DNA of 64,000 bases from Snodgrassella communis (GTDB lineage: Bacteria; Pseudomonadota; Gammaproteobacteria; Burkholderiales; Neisseriaceae), in the NCBI RefSeq assembly GCF_914768045.1, contig NZ_CAJZCD010000003.1:154268-218267 (forward strand), given 5' to 3'. Position numbers and translations under genes: made by a program. The notes below the pieces were generated by a model. It ran no database searches, had not been told where the DNA came from, and worked only from the letters and a program-made list of their open reading frames with translations. Of this stretch, positions 9,463 to 17,640 are shown piece after piece (within the stretch, counting starts at the first letter, position 1; the number at the start of each line of letters is the position of its first letter).

Positions 9463-10623
9463 ATGAAAAACACAGCTTGCCTGAGTTTATCCGGTTTGAT
9501 TTTATGTCTTCTGACCGCATGCAGCGGCTCACATGATAACAGCAATCAGCAACCCGCTTCTGCTGCTGCCAGCAATACTGGCACTTTAAGCAATACCAAA
9601 GCATTAAAAATATATAATTGGTCGGATTACGTCGATCCAAAAATTATTGGTGAATTCGAAAAAAAATATGGCATAAAAGTCACCTATAACTTTTATGACA
9701 GTGATGAAACGCTGGAAAGTAAAATTCTTACCGGACAATCCGGCTACGATATTGTCGGGCCATCCAACTCTTTTGTTGGTCGCCAGATTAAAGCCGGTGC
9801 CTATCAGCCACTGGACAAAAGCCAGATACCGAACTGGAAATACATCAACCCAAAATTGCTCAATTTATTAAAAGACGTAGATCCGGGCAACCAGTATGCT
9901 GTACCTAATTACTGGGGTATGAATACCATCGCAATCAACATTGAAAAAGTCAATGCCGCTCTTGGTGACACCCCAATGCCAGACAACAGCTGGGACTTAG
10001 TCTTCAATCCTGAATACACAGACAAGCTGAAAAATTGTGGTATCAGCTATATGGATAGCCCAGTAGAAATGATTCCACTGGCTCTGCACTATGCCGGCAA
10101 AGACCCAAACAGTCAGAGTAAAGATGATATCGACATTGCTGCCAATATCATCAAAGCCAACCGCAGCAATGTATTGCGCTACTCTTCTTCTGGCTATATC
10201 GACGATCTGGCGCGTGGCGATGTCTGTGTGGCCATCGGCTTTGGTGGTGATTTGAATATCGCCAAACGACGCCGGCAGGAAGCAACTGGCAAAAAAGATA
10301 TCGTAGTGCTCGTACCCACTCAGGGCGTTTCCCTTTGGGTGGATACACTTACCATTCCGCAGGATGCCGCCAACCTCAAAAATGCCTATCGCTACCTGAA
10401 CTGGATTCTGGAACCACAGATTGCGGCCAGAAATGCCAACTACGTTACCTATGCGCCATCCAGCATGCCAGCTAAAGAACTGATGAAAAAAGAATACCGT
10501 GAAGACAACAGCATCTTCCCGTCAGATGAAGTTTTGGCCAACAGTTATCTGGTTTTACCGGCAAAATCCGACACCTTAAAATATGAATTGCGCTTATGGC
10601 AAAACCTCAAGGCAGGTAAATAG
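9463..10623 (+). CDS. Spermidine/putrescine ABC transporter substrate-binding lipoprotein (PotF/PotD type)
   Basis: This 386-residue protein has a lipoprotein signal (LILCLLTAC, Cys at about 20) and then a type II periplasmic binding fold typical of polyamine binders: KALKIYNWSDYVDPKIIGEFEKKYGIKV, YDIVGPSNSFV, YAVPNYWGMNTIAIN, GYIDDLARGDVCVAIGFGGD and LWVDTLTIPQDA. The ATG at 9463 follows AAAAGGAC; an upstream TTG in frame is not needed. No potG/H/I genes adjoin it, so the permease must be encoded elsewhere. Putrescine versus spermidine preference is not decided. Confidence 0.88.
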   Translation: MKNTACLSLSGLILCLLTACSGSHDNSNQQPASAAASNTGTLSNTKALKIYNWSDYVDPKIIGEFEKKYGIKVTYNFYDSDETLESKILTGQSGYDIVGPSNSFVGRQIKAGAYQPLDKSQIPNWKYINPKLLNLLKDVDPGNQYAVPNYWGMNTIAINIEKVNAALGDTPMPDNSWDLVFNPEYTDKLKNCGISYMDSPVEMIPLALHYAGKDPNSQSKDDIDIAANIIKANRSNVLRYSSSGYIDDLARGDVCVAIGFGGDLNIAKRRRQEATGKKDIVVLVPTQGVSLWVDTLTIPQDAANLKNAYRYLNWILEPQIAARNANYVTYAPSSMPAKELMKKEYREDNSIFPSDEVLANSYLVLPAKSDTLKYELRLWQNLKAGK

Positions 10624-10646
10624 TTGTTCTGAATAATATCAACCAT

Positions 10647-10686
10647 ACAGCAAACGCCTCAGTAATGAGAGTTTGCTGTATTTATT
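10647..10686 (+). terminator. Terminator after the polyamine-binding lipoprotein gene
   Basis: ACAGCAAAC pairs with GTTTGCTGT, followed by ATTTATTT. It is a moderate terminator lying between convergent genes. Confidence 0.7.
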
Positions 10687-10713
10687 TCAGTCTTACAAAA
10701 AGCATAATGCTGT

Positions 10714-11226
10714 CTAACGGCACAGCTCAGGAAACTTCTTCCATGCCTGTGATAATGTCGTACCATTAGAATAAACATTTACCATACTTTGTGACATACC
10801 CGTTTTAACCACATCAATTTGCAAGCCTTCTATCTTCGTAAACGGATTGACCAACGCCAGAGTCTGACTACCATCAGGATAAGCACTGATTTTGTAAAAT
10901 TCCCGTGGTAAATTAAAGCGTAACTGTAATTTATCATGTAAACACTTACCCACCTCAATGGCTGGCCGCTCAATACTGAGGCTGACATCTGGTAAAACCG
11001 TACGTTCAGGTTTCAGCACCGGAACATCTTTCGATACTACTACACAGCGAAACTGATTTGCACCAGACGACTGGCTAGACTGCAATAGAGCATTTGCCAC
11101 AGCCTGTGAATCACATTCGCGCTCTTGCGCAACATAAGGCGTTACCTGAACGCACCCCACCAACAGACTGGCGCACAGACATGGCCAACTCACTATTTTT
11201 TTCCACAACATATTTAACATTTCCAT
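10714..11226 (-). CDS. Unknown lipoprotein, about 170 residues
   Basis: I do not recognise this protein. It has a lipoprotein signal with lipobox LLVGC near residue 25. The mature part contains four more cysteines (ERECDSQ, NQFRCVV, VGKCLHD and the terminal ELCR), which could form two disulfides. The C-terminal half reads like a small beta-rich domain. Start codons at 11226, 11220 and 11211 are all in frame, and the ribosome binding site does not decide between them. It is monocistronic and convergent with the polyamine-binding gene. Confidence 0.65.
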   Translation of the reverse strand: MEMLNMLWKKIVSWPCLCASLLVGCVQVTPYVAQERECDSQAVANALLQSSQSSGANQFRCVVVSKDVPVLKPERTVLPDVSLSIERPAIEVGKCLHDKLQLRFNLPREFYKISAYPDGSQTLALVNPFTKIEGLQIDVVKTGMSQSMVNVYSNGTTLSQAWKKFPELCR

Positions 11227-11442
11227 TATATGTATTTAGGTTTCAATCATTCAGACTAATAACATCTTCGTGCCAGCAGATCATCACTGCTTCTCTGAAC
11301 TCAAACAATCTATTGTCATTTCAGAACAATAATTCCCGCTTAATTGATAATTGCATTAACTGAAAACCGCAGTATGCCAAATGCTATAACGCAAACAAAC
11401 CGCTATAATAACAGCCATATTTAAACACATACCAGTTTTATC

Positions 11443-12069
11443 ATGACTTTCCCTACCGTCAAAACCGTCACATTGGCTTTAACTGGCGCCTCGGGCATGC
11501 CCTACGCCAGACGGCTGCTGTCCTGCCTGTTACAGGCCAATATCAGAGTATGGCTACTGTATTCACAGGCAGCGCAGATAGTTGCCCGGCAGGAAATCAA
11601 CTGGCATTTACCTACCAGCGCCAAACAGTGTACCGCAGCACTATGCGCAGAATACGCAGTCGACCCATCCATGCTTACCGTGTTTGGACGCGATGAATGG
11701 TTTGCTCCGCCTGCCTCCGGATCCAATCCAGCTGATGCCATGATTATCTGTCCGGCCAGCATGGGTTGCGTAGCAGCCATCGCCGCCGGTACCTCAGACC
11801 ATCTGCTTGAACGCGCTGCCGACGTTTCCATTAAAGAAAACCGTCCGCTGATTATCGTACCACGTGAAACACCATTATCAGCGATTCATCTGGAAAACAT
11901 GCTCAAACTATCACGACTAGGCGTATGCATCCTGCCACCAGTATCAGCTTTCTACCAGCATCCCCAAAGCATCGAAGACATGATAGACTTTGTAGTGGCG
12001 CGCATTCTGGATCAACTGCGGATACCGCATCAATTAATTGCACGCTGGGGTGCAGAAAATAATTCTTGA
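11443..12069 (+). CDS. ubiX: Flavin prenyltransferase UbiX
   Basis: This 208-residue protein matches UbiX, which attaches a dimethylallyl group to FMN to make the prenyl-FMN cofactor of UbiD decarboxylases in ubiquinone synthesis. Visible features are the start LALTGASGMPYARRLL, PASMGCVAAIAAGTSDHLLERAADVSIKE and RPLIIVPRETPLSAIHLENMLKL. Length is usual. A TATAAT box lies at 11404-11409. The stop overlaps the -35 box of the next promoter. ubiD is not in the window. Confidence 0.94.
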   Translation: MTFPTVKTVTLALTGASGMPYARRLLSCLLQANIRVWLLYSQAAQIVARQEINWHLPTSAKQCTAALCAEYAVDPSMLTVFGRDEWFAPPASGSNPADAMIICPASMGCVAAIAAGTSDHLLERAADVSIKENRPLIIVPRETPLSAIHLENMLKLSRLGVCILPPVSAFYQHPQSIEDMIDFVVARILDQLRIPHQLIARWGAENNS

Positions 12070-12094
12070 CACCACACACAGAATGCTTTATGGT
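12066..12094 (+). promoter_or_regulatory. Promoter TTGACA-N17-TATGGT
   Basis: A consensus -35 (TTGACA, 12066-12071) and a fair -10 (TATGGT, 12089-12094) are separated by exactly 17 bases. The -35 overlaps the ubiX stop. The expected start of transcription is near 12101, at or very close to the ATG of the leader peptide. Confidence 0.75.
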
Positions 12095-12100
12095 ATAGAT

Positions 12101-12178
12101 ATGAAAAACGTAATCACTTTCTCTTTTGCTTATTATTGGTACCACACCTCGGTGCGGTGCTTTTTTGCGTTTATTTGA
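12101..12178 (+). CDS. Putative aromatic-rich leader peptide, 25 residues
   Basis: This frame of 25 codons begins with ATG directly at the predicted transcript start and contains a dense aromatic run: FSFAYYWYH at residues 7-15 and CFFAF near the end. Two terminator hairpins lie at its end and 25 bases downstream. This is the architecture of amino-acid attenuators such as pheL or trpL. No ribosome binding site is visible, so translation would have to be leaderless or start from a slightly earlier transcript start. Function is inferred from architecture only. Confidence 0.5.
   Translation: MKNVITFSFAYYWYHTSVRCFFAFI
12141..12166 (+). terminator. First hairpin of the putative attenuator
   Basis: ACCACAC pairs with GTGCGGT around the loop CTCG (one internal mismatch, extended by G-C and T-G closing pairs), followed by six T. 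It overlaps the last third of the leader frame. Its bases can also pair with the second hairpin, for example CCTCGG with CCGAGG. Confidence 0.65.
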
Positions 12179-12203
12179 AAACCTGTTAGCAAAATAAAAA
12201 GTG

Positions 12204-12235
12204 AACCGCCCGGCCAACCCGAGGCGGTTTTTTTA
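12204..12235 (+). terminator. Second terminator of the putative attenuator
   Basis: AACCGCC plus CGG pairs with CCG plus GGCGGTT, followed by a run of seven T. It is strong and lies 35 bases before the first ATG of the downstream gene, so it must be bypassed for that gene to be expressed from the promoter at 12066. Confidence 0.85.
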
Positions 12236-12296
12236 TTGCCATAAACGCCTCAAACAAAAAGGCATTAAAATGTATCAACAACTACTGGAGAATAAA

Positions 12297-12845
12297 ATGT
12301 CTGCTTTATCATTAAAACAGCTACCACAATCAGCATCGCCGGTATCACAACTTCAACGCTGGTACATGATTGTTGATGGCAACCAGCACCGCAGTGATCT
12401 ATGCCAGCTACAGCCTCAGTTTCAGGCTCCCTATATGCTCAGCGAAGCACTCATTCCACAGCTGCGACTGGTAGCCATATTAATTGCCGCACAACGGCTT
12501 GGCTTTGACCAACCTACTCCGGATATCATTAGTGAAGAAGCAGACTGGTTTGCCGCACGCATTCTGGTAATGGGAGTGAGAGTTTTTCATCTCGACATTA
12601 CCTTAATCCCGATGCTGAAAACAGCCAATAGCCGTGCCCGCAGCTTTGCGCAAAAACATAATCTGCCCTTTACTCAGGCTCAAATGCGCATGAGCCTGCA
12701 CGCCAGCCGTCCCGAACAGATGCTGATTATAGAGACACAAACCCAGTGCAAAGAAGATAAAGGCTGGGTACAAAACAGCCAGCATTTTGCCCATAACCTG
12801 TGTCTGACAGAAGATACTATACTGGCAGCCTGCAACAGACCATAA
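12297..12845 (+). CDS. Unknown protein behind the aromatic leader
   Basis: I do not recognise this protein of about 182 residues. The start at 12297 is preferred because GGAG precedes it by eight bases; an in-frame ATG at 12270 and a GTG at 12201 exist, but the GTG lies before the second terminator. The sequence is soluble, without signal peptide or membrane segments, and looks mostly helical (LSEALIPQLRLVAILIAAQRLGFDQ, RARSFAQKHNLPFTQAQMRMSL). It has three cysteines. If the leader upstream is a true attenuator, the gene should respond to aromatic amino-acid supply. It converges with an Lrp/AsnC regulator gene. Confidence 0.7.
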   Translation: MSALSLKQLPQSASPVSQLQRWYMIVDGNQHRSDLCQLQPQFQAPYMLSEALIPQLRLVAILIAAQRLGFDQPTPDIISEEADWFAARILVMGVRVFHLDITLIPMLKTANSRARSFAQKHNLPFTQAQMRMSLHASRPEQMLIIETQTQCKEDKGWVQNSQHFAHNLCLTEDTILAACNRP

Positions 12846-12868
12846 ACCAACGCTCCTGCTTTATCAAC

Positions 12869-13261
12869 CTAAAGCACTTTGCGCAGACTGTGGTTCACCT
12901 TATAACGAGCATAAATCGTAATCTGTTGCAAAAATTGTTCCAACTCCTGCGCCGCGAAACTTGCATGGATAAAATAACAGCCATCACCGGTAATTTTATA
13001 AATGGCCTGTACCGCAGCAAAACTACTTACCAGCTGTTCAAATTCAGCAAACCGGCTGTTATCCATGTAAATCGTTATAAATTGCTCAGAAGGATAATGT
13101 TCGGCCACAGTAAATCGCTCAATCACCCCCCTATCTACCAGATTCTGTACCCGCAAACCTACCGCCTGCCCGCTCAGAAAAACCTTTTCACCAATTTCTT
13201 TCCACGATAAACGGCTATTGCTTTTCAGCAAATCCAGAATTGCCCTGTCCTTTTTATCCAT
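12869..13261 (-). CDS. Lrp/AsnC family transcription regulator
   Basis: This 130-residue regulator has the N-terminal winged helix-turn-helix of the family (MDKKDRAILDLLKSNSRLSWKEIGEKVFLSGQAVGLRVQNLVDRGVI) and a C-terminal effector-binding half. The length is short for Lrp (about 150) because the ligand-binding part is compact. The ATG at 13261 follows AGGATGAAAG; the longer frame from 13300 has no such site. It is divergent from the cysteine hydrolase gene, which is a plausible target. Amino-acid sensing is typical of the family; the ligand is unknown. Confidence 0.85.
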   Translation of the reverse strand: MDKKDRAILDLLKSNSRLSWKEIGEKVFLSGQAVGLRVQNLVDRGVIERFTVAEHYPSEQFITIYMDNSRFAEFEQLVSSFAAVQAIYKITGDGCYFIHASFAAQELEQFLQQITIYARYKVNHSLRKVL

Positions 13262-13365
13262 ACTTTCATCCTGAAAAAAAATAGTATTAACTGTTTTCAT
13301 CAGCCTGTTCCGTCAACAGCCATAGCAGCGCATAATTGAATCACCAAAAACAACCGGAAAAAATA

Positions 13366-13911
13366 ATGAAACAGTCACTTATAATCATTGATGTACAAAA
13401 CGACTATTTTGAACAGGGTAAAATGGAGCTGTATCAGCCGCAAAGAGCATTAGAAAAAATATTAAAACTGCGTGAACATTTTCGCCAGCAACAGCTACCT
13501 GTTTTCTATATCCAGCATATCAATATCAGAAAAAACACAACCTTTTTCCTACCTGAAAGCCACGGAGTGGCCTTACATCCGCAATTGCTGCCCTTAGCCA
13601 GCCAAAACGAATTTATCATTCTTAAAAACCACCCTAACAGCTTCTGGCAAACAGATCTGCATCAACAGCTTCAGCAGCAGAATATCCAACAATTGGTTAT
13701 CTGTGGCATGATGACGCATATGTGCATTGACTCCACTACCCGTTGCGCAGCAGAACTTGGTTATCACCCCATTTTGATTGCAGATGGTTGTACCACCCGT
13801 GATCAAGAATTCAATGGCACACTTACCAACGCATCAGATGTTCAGAACAGCTTTCTAGCAGCACTCACCACTTTTGCCAAAGTACAATCTGCGGAACAAT
13901 TTATACACTAA
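13366..13911 (+). CDS. Isochorismatase-like cysteine hydrolase
   Basis: This 181-residue protein carries the catalytic triad of the isochorismatase/nicotinamidase superfamily: D9 (IIIDVQNDYF), K87 (ILKNHPNSF) and C120 (CGMMTHMCIDST). Substrates in the family include nicotinamide, isochorismate, N-carbamoyl compounds and ureidoacrylate, and none can be chosen here. Start at the ATG at 13366 after CGGAAAA. It is divergent from the Lrp/AsnC-type gene, and such pairs are often regulator and target. Confidence 0.88.
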   Translation: MKQSLIIIDVQNDYFEQGKMELYQPQRALEKILKLREHFRQQQLPVFYIQHINIRKNTTFFLPESHGVALHPQLLPLASQNEFIILKNHPNSFWQTDLHQQLQQQNIQQLVICGMMTHMCIDSTTRCAAELGYHPILIADGCTTRDQEFNGTLTNASDVQNSFLAALTTFAKVQSAEQFIH

Positions 13912-14002
13912 TAATTCACCATTTTGTTTTCGTAAGTAACCTATGTTATAAAAATTACACCTCATTATTGCATCACTTCAGCCAGATAACAGATTTCTAA
14001 TA

Positions 14003-14052
14003 AAAAAGCACCAGTCACTGAATACAGTATTCAGTAGACATGGTGCTTTTAA
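14003..14052. terminator. Bidirectional terminator
   Basis: AAAAGCACCA pairs with TGGTGCTTTT, with an inner stem CTGAATAC/GTATTCAG. Flanking A and T runs suit both the cysteine hydrolase gene and the convergent nlpD-like gene. Confidence 0.85.
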
Positions 14053-14082
14053 AATAAATAGAATTATTAAGCTGTCTTATAC

Positions 14083-15009
14083 TTACATCGGCAGGAAGCG
14101 ACTCGGATCCTGTGGCTGACCATTCTCACGCAACTCAAAATGCAATTGAGTACGTTTGGCATCAGTATTACCCATCGTGGCAATCTGCTGGCCACGTTTC
14201 ACCTGCTGGCCTTCTTTCACCAGAATACTCTGATTATTACCATAAGCCGTCAGATAAGTCTGATTATGCTGCACAATAATCAGATTACCATAACCGCGCA
14301 AACCATTACCGGCATATACCACCTTACCAGAGGCCGCAGCCACTACCGACTGGCCGGCACTGCCGCCATAATCAATCCCTTTACTACTACCGCCATAGCT
14401 TTGCAAAATACTGCCAGCGGTTGGACGCTGCCATTCAATACCGCTTACACTACGCACACCACCAGTGCTGACAGTTTTACTGGTCGATACTGTAGTAGAG
14501 CTAGATGGCGTAGTTGTCGTAGTAGTGCTGGTAGTCGTAGTTACACTGGATGTATTGACCGGAGTAGTCACAGTTGTTGTATTTTTGCTGCCAGCAGGTG
14601 CCACATAACCAGCCGGTTTTACACGCAGTATTTGTCCCAGCTTAATATTATTATCAATAATATTATTCCATGAACGCAGATTATCCTGAGTAATCTGATA
14701 ACGCTTAGATATATTAAATACCGTATCACCACGTTGTACCGTATGAGTGGCGGCATTAATATCTACCGGAGAATAATTGCCTACATAACCAGCAGAAGTA
14801 TCAGCATTGGGTGTATAGACCGGAGCAGTATTTGCCGGAGGAGTATAAGGTGCGGAGCCATATGGATTATCGGCAGAGGTAGTGGCAGTACCACCGGCTT
14901 CACTGCTGCCCGTTTCTGTCGGTGCTGCCGGTTGTTTGAAAAGAGTACAGGCACTCAGTGCCAGCCCCAGCAAACACCAGCCGGAACGAATTACGTTTTT
15001 TTTCAACAT
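14083..15009 (-). CDS. nlpD: NlpD-like lipoprotein with LysM and degenerate M23 (LytM) domain
   Basis: The order is a lipobox (LALSAC, Cys near 21), a low-complexity linker, a LysM domain (HTVQRGDTVFNISKRYQITQDNLRSWNN), a Thr/Ser-rich linker of about 35 residues, and a C-terminal LytM fold (GIDYGGSAGQSVVAAASGKVVYAGNGLRGYGNLIIVQHNQTYLTAYGNN...LHFELR). The zinc-binding HxxxD and HxH residues of active M23 enzymes are replaced (GIDYGG, YGNN), as in E. coli NlpD, which activates an amidase for septum splitting instead of cutting itself. Length 308. In E. coli nlpD neighbours rpoS; here it sits next to rsmI. Confidence 0.88.
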   Translation of the reverse strand: MLKKNVIRSGWCLLGLALSACTLFKQPAAPTETGSSEAGGTATTSADNPYGSAPYTPPANTAPVYTPNADTSAGYVGNYSPVDINAATHTVQRGDTVFNISKRYQITQDNLRSWNNIIDNNIKLGQILRVKPAGYVAPAGSKNTTTVTTPVNTSSVTTTTSTTTTTTPSSSTTVSTSKTVSTGGVRSVSGIEWQRPTAGSILQSYGGSSKGIDYGGSAGQSVVAAASGKVVYAGNGLRGYGNLIIVQHNQTYLTAYGNNQSILVKEGQQVKRGQQIATMGNTDAKRTQLHFELRENGQPQDPSRFLPM

Positions 15010-15165
15010 AACGGTTTACCTTAAATCATTGCAATATTCAGGGGAAGCCAGCGCCACAGCGGCGGCAACAGCTAATTCAGACAGTATCATAAACAATGCT
15101 CAGCATTGTGTAAAATGACAATAAACATAAACTATTTTAACATGCCCAAATAATTTTGTTTATTC

Positions 15166-16038
15166 TCATAATTTTTTAGCAGCAATTGCCCAGTCATACA
15201 AAGCTTTCTTATTTTCACCACTAATCTGTGCTGCCAGCACAGCAGCCTGCTTAGTTGGCAACTCCTGCACCAGAATCTGCATCACCCGAACAGCCTCGGA
15301 TGATAAATCAACATTCTTCTCTAACTGTGCAGGATGCAGCACCAGCACCATCTCACCACGCTTCTGGTTAGCATCTTTATCCAGAACCGTCTGAATTTCC
15401 GCCACCGTTCCACATAAATAAGTTTCATGAGTTTTACTGATTTCACGTGCCAGCATCAGACTACGCTGAGGAAACAATAATGCCATTTGAGCCAGCGTAT
15501 CAGTAATCCGGTGTGGTGTTTCAAACATCACCACCGGATAAGATACCTCCTGCCAGTCCTGTAGACGCTGCTGTCGTTCACCACTTTTTGCCGGTAAGAA
15601 ACCAGCAAAATAAAAATCAGACTGCGTTACTCCTGCCACACTCAATGCCGTCATCACCGCACTGGGTCCTGCAACTGGCAAAACCTGATAACCGGCCTCG
15701 CGTACTCGCGTCACCAGCCGTGCACCAGGATCACAAACAGCCGGCGTACCCGCATCAGAAACCTGCGCCACAACCTGACCCGCAGCCAAAGCTGCAATGA
15801 TCTTCTCCGCCATACTCTGCTCGTTTTGCTCACGTACACTAATCAGCCGTGCAGACAAACCATAAGCCCGCAGTAATTGTTGCGTTACCCGCGTATCTTC
15901 CGCACAAATCAAATCAGCACGGGACAGCACAGCCAGAGCACGAAAACTCAGATCAGCCAGATTACCTATCGGAGTAGCCACCACATAGAGGGTTTGCGGT
16001 ACAATACTGGTAACAGCTTTCTGATAATGGGCTTGCAT
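15166..16038 (-). CDS. rsmI: 16S rRNA (cytidine1402-2'-O)-methyltransferase RsmI
   Basis: This 290-residue SAM-dependent tetrapyrrole-methylase fold protein carries the RsmI hallmarks LYVVATPIGNLADLSFRALAVLSRADLICAEDTR, ISVREQNEQSMAEKI, VAQVSDAGTPAVCDPGARLV and PVAGPSAVMTALSVAG. It methylates the ribose of C1402 in the ribosomal P site together with RsmH. It is divergent from a DiaA-like gene and dolP, echoing the E. coli order rsmI, lpoA, yraN, diaA, dolP without lpoA and yraN. Confidence 0.95.
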   Translation of the reverse strand: MQAHYQKAVTSIVPQTLYVVATPIGNLADLSFRALAVLSRADLICAEDTRVTQQLLRAYGLSARLISVREQNEQSMAEKIIAALAAGQVVAQVSDAGTPAVCDPGARLVTRVREAGYQVLPVAGPSAVMTALSVAGVTQSDFYFAGFLPAKSGERQQRLQDWQEVSYPVVMFETPHRITDTLAQMALLFPQRSLMLAREISKTHETYLCGTVAEIQTVLDKDANQKRGEMVLVLHPAQLEKNVDLSSEAVRVMQILVQELPTKQAAVLAAQISGENKKALYDWAIAAKKL

Positions 16039-16256
16039 TCATCTATCCGTAATCTGGTTCAATTTTAAATAAAGGCGTCCAGCTGACAACTTAGCAGCAG
16101 ACAGCCCGAAGTTATTACTATACCACGATGTCTCGGTATTCCAGTGTTAATGCATAACAGCAGAGCCCATACACAGTCCAGATACTGTTTCAGCAGCCAG
16201 CTTGCCTGAAACCCGGCATATTGCCTGCATTCGCATCCATTAACACATTAATTTAT

Positions 16257-16844
16257 ATGACAGAATCCACCTCAATCCATCAACATTTTGCCGATAGCGC
16301 CCAGCTACTGAATGAATGTGCAGATTTACTGGCAGAACCCATCGTCGAAGTTGCCCAGGGAATCCTGATGGCATTAATGAGTGATGGCAAACTGCTTATT
16401 GCCGGCAATGGTGCCTATGCATCTTTAGCCAATACACTGGCAGCTTACATGATTACTCGCTTACAACAAGAGCGCATGGCACTGGCTGCATTATCCCTAT
16501 GCAATAACCCCTCCGTACTCAGCGCATTAACCAGCAGCGAACCCAACGACCTGTTTGCCAAACAGATTCATGCACTCGGCAAACAGCATGATATGCTCTG
16601 TGTATTATCAGCAGATGGTCAAAGTACCAATCTAGTTAATGCCATCAAAACCGCTCATGAGCGCGATATGCGTGTATTAGCCATCACCGGCGGAAGCGGT
16701 GGCGAAGTAGCTAGCTTATTACGCGATGACGACCTCTGGCTGAATATACCCGGTGATCATCCCCTGCGCGTACTGGAAGCACATCAAGTAACCATTCATG
16801 CCCTATGTGCACAGATTGACCAATTATTGCTGGATGGTTTATAA
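16257..16844 (+). CDS. SIS-domain protein, DiaA/GmhA-like
   Basis: This 195-residue sugar-isomerase fold protein resembles GmhA (sedoheptulose-7-phosphate isomerase) and DiaA (DnaA-binding initiation factor). The phosphate loop is changed to GNGAYASLANT at 50-60, and the position of the GmhA catalytic glutamate is tyrosine (Y64 in LAAYM). The C-terminal histidine region (LEAHQVTIHALC) is kept. Loss of the glutamate argues for a DiaA-type, non-enzymatic role. The following dolP gene, 31 bases downstream, matches the diaA-dolP neighbourhood. The ATG at 16257 has no clear ribosome binding site. Confidence 0.8.
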   Translation: MTESTSIHQHFADSAQLLNECADLLAEPIVEVAQGILMALMSDGKLLIAGNGAYASLANTLAAYMITRLQQERMALAALSLCNNPSVLSALTSSEPNDLFAKQIHALGKQHDMLCVLSADGQSTNLVNAIKTAHERDMRVLAITGGSGGEVASLLRDDDLWLNIPGDHPLRVLEAHQVTIHALCAQIDQLLLDGL

Positions 16845-16875
16845 CCAGCAACAACTCAATTCACAGGTGTATCTC

Positions 16876-17502
16876 ATGAAAAAATACTTATCTGCCCTAA
16901 CATTGGGGCTTTGCCTAACAACTACCCTAACAGGGTGTCCGGCAGTTCTAGTTGGCGGTGCCACTGTTGGTACACTATCAGCCATCGACAGGCGCTCAAC
17001 CGGCGCACAAACTGATGACAAAATAATGGAAGTTCGCATCCTTGACGGTGCCATGTCCTATCTCAACAGTCAGGCACAGCAAAGCAAATTCCAGCCCACA
17101 TTGTCAGTTATCAGCTACAACCGGCAAATCCTGCTGCTTGGACAGGTTGCCAACGAAAACGATAAAAATCTGGTCGAACGCGTAGCCCGGTCACAGCCGG
17201 CGGCACAGAAAGTGTATAACTATATTGATCTTGCCAGCCAGAACCGCAAATTCAATCATGTAACCGATGACTCATGGGTTACCTCAAAAATCCGCTCTAA
17301 CCTGCTGCACACAAAAGGAGTATTTCCGAAACATATCAAAGTAGTTACCTACAATGGCGTAACCTACGTAATGGGCATATTGACACCTGCCGAACAACAG
17401 ACAGCCACAGCAGCCATCAGTACAACATCCGGCGTACAGAAAGTAATTACCCTGTACCAAACCTTTGAAAACACCCCGAACAGCACCGCAGGAAACCCCT
17501 GA
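16876..17502 (+). CDS. dolP: BON-domain outer-membrane lipoprotein DolP (YraP)
   Basis: This 208-residue lipoprotein (lipobox LTTTLTGC, Cys near 23) has two BON domains, visible around VISYNRQILLLGQVANENDKNLVERVARS and VVTYNGVTYVMGILTPAEQQTATAAISTTSGVQKVI. DolP/YraP helps maintain outer-membrane integrity and divisome-linked amidase activity; the meningococcal homologue is GNA2091. The ATG at 16876 is chosen because the signal peptide begins there. It follows the DiaA-like gene closely and probably shares its transcript. Confidence 0.92.
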   Translation: MKKYLSALTLGLCLTTTLTGCPAVLVGGATVGTLSAIDRRSTGAQTDDKIMEVRILDGAMSYLNSQAQQSKFQPTLSVISYNRQILLLGQVANENDKNLVERVARSQPAAQKVYNYIDLASQNRKFNHVTDDSWVTSKIRSNLLHTKGVFPKHIKVVTYNGVTYVMGILTPAEQQTATAAISTTSGVQKVITLYQTFENTPNSTAGNP

Positions 17503-17591
17503 TATCCAGACATACTGCGATAAAGTCATACACTTCATGCTGTTGCAGCAGCAAATAGCCTGCCTCTGATTAGCATAAACGAAAATTTGGG

Positions 17592-17597
17592 TATAAT
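17592..17597 (+). promoter_or_regulatory. TATAAT -10 box
   Basis: A consensus -10 lies 44 bases before the start of the next gene. The -35 is weak, so it may need an activator. Confidence 0.45.
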
Positions 17598-17640
17598 AGC
17601 CGTCTTATACAAGACCATATCCCTAAAGGATTACAAAATC

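Noticed and set aside
14470..14590. Trinucleotide-rich tract as a possible satellite or microsatellite element
   Set aside because: It encodes the Thr/Ser linker of the NlpD-like protein in frame, so it is coding low complexity.
16798..16875. Longer dolP frame overlapping the SIS gene
   Set aside because: The lipoprotein signal starts at 16876, and the extension would overlap the upstream gene.
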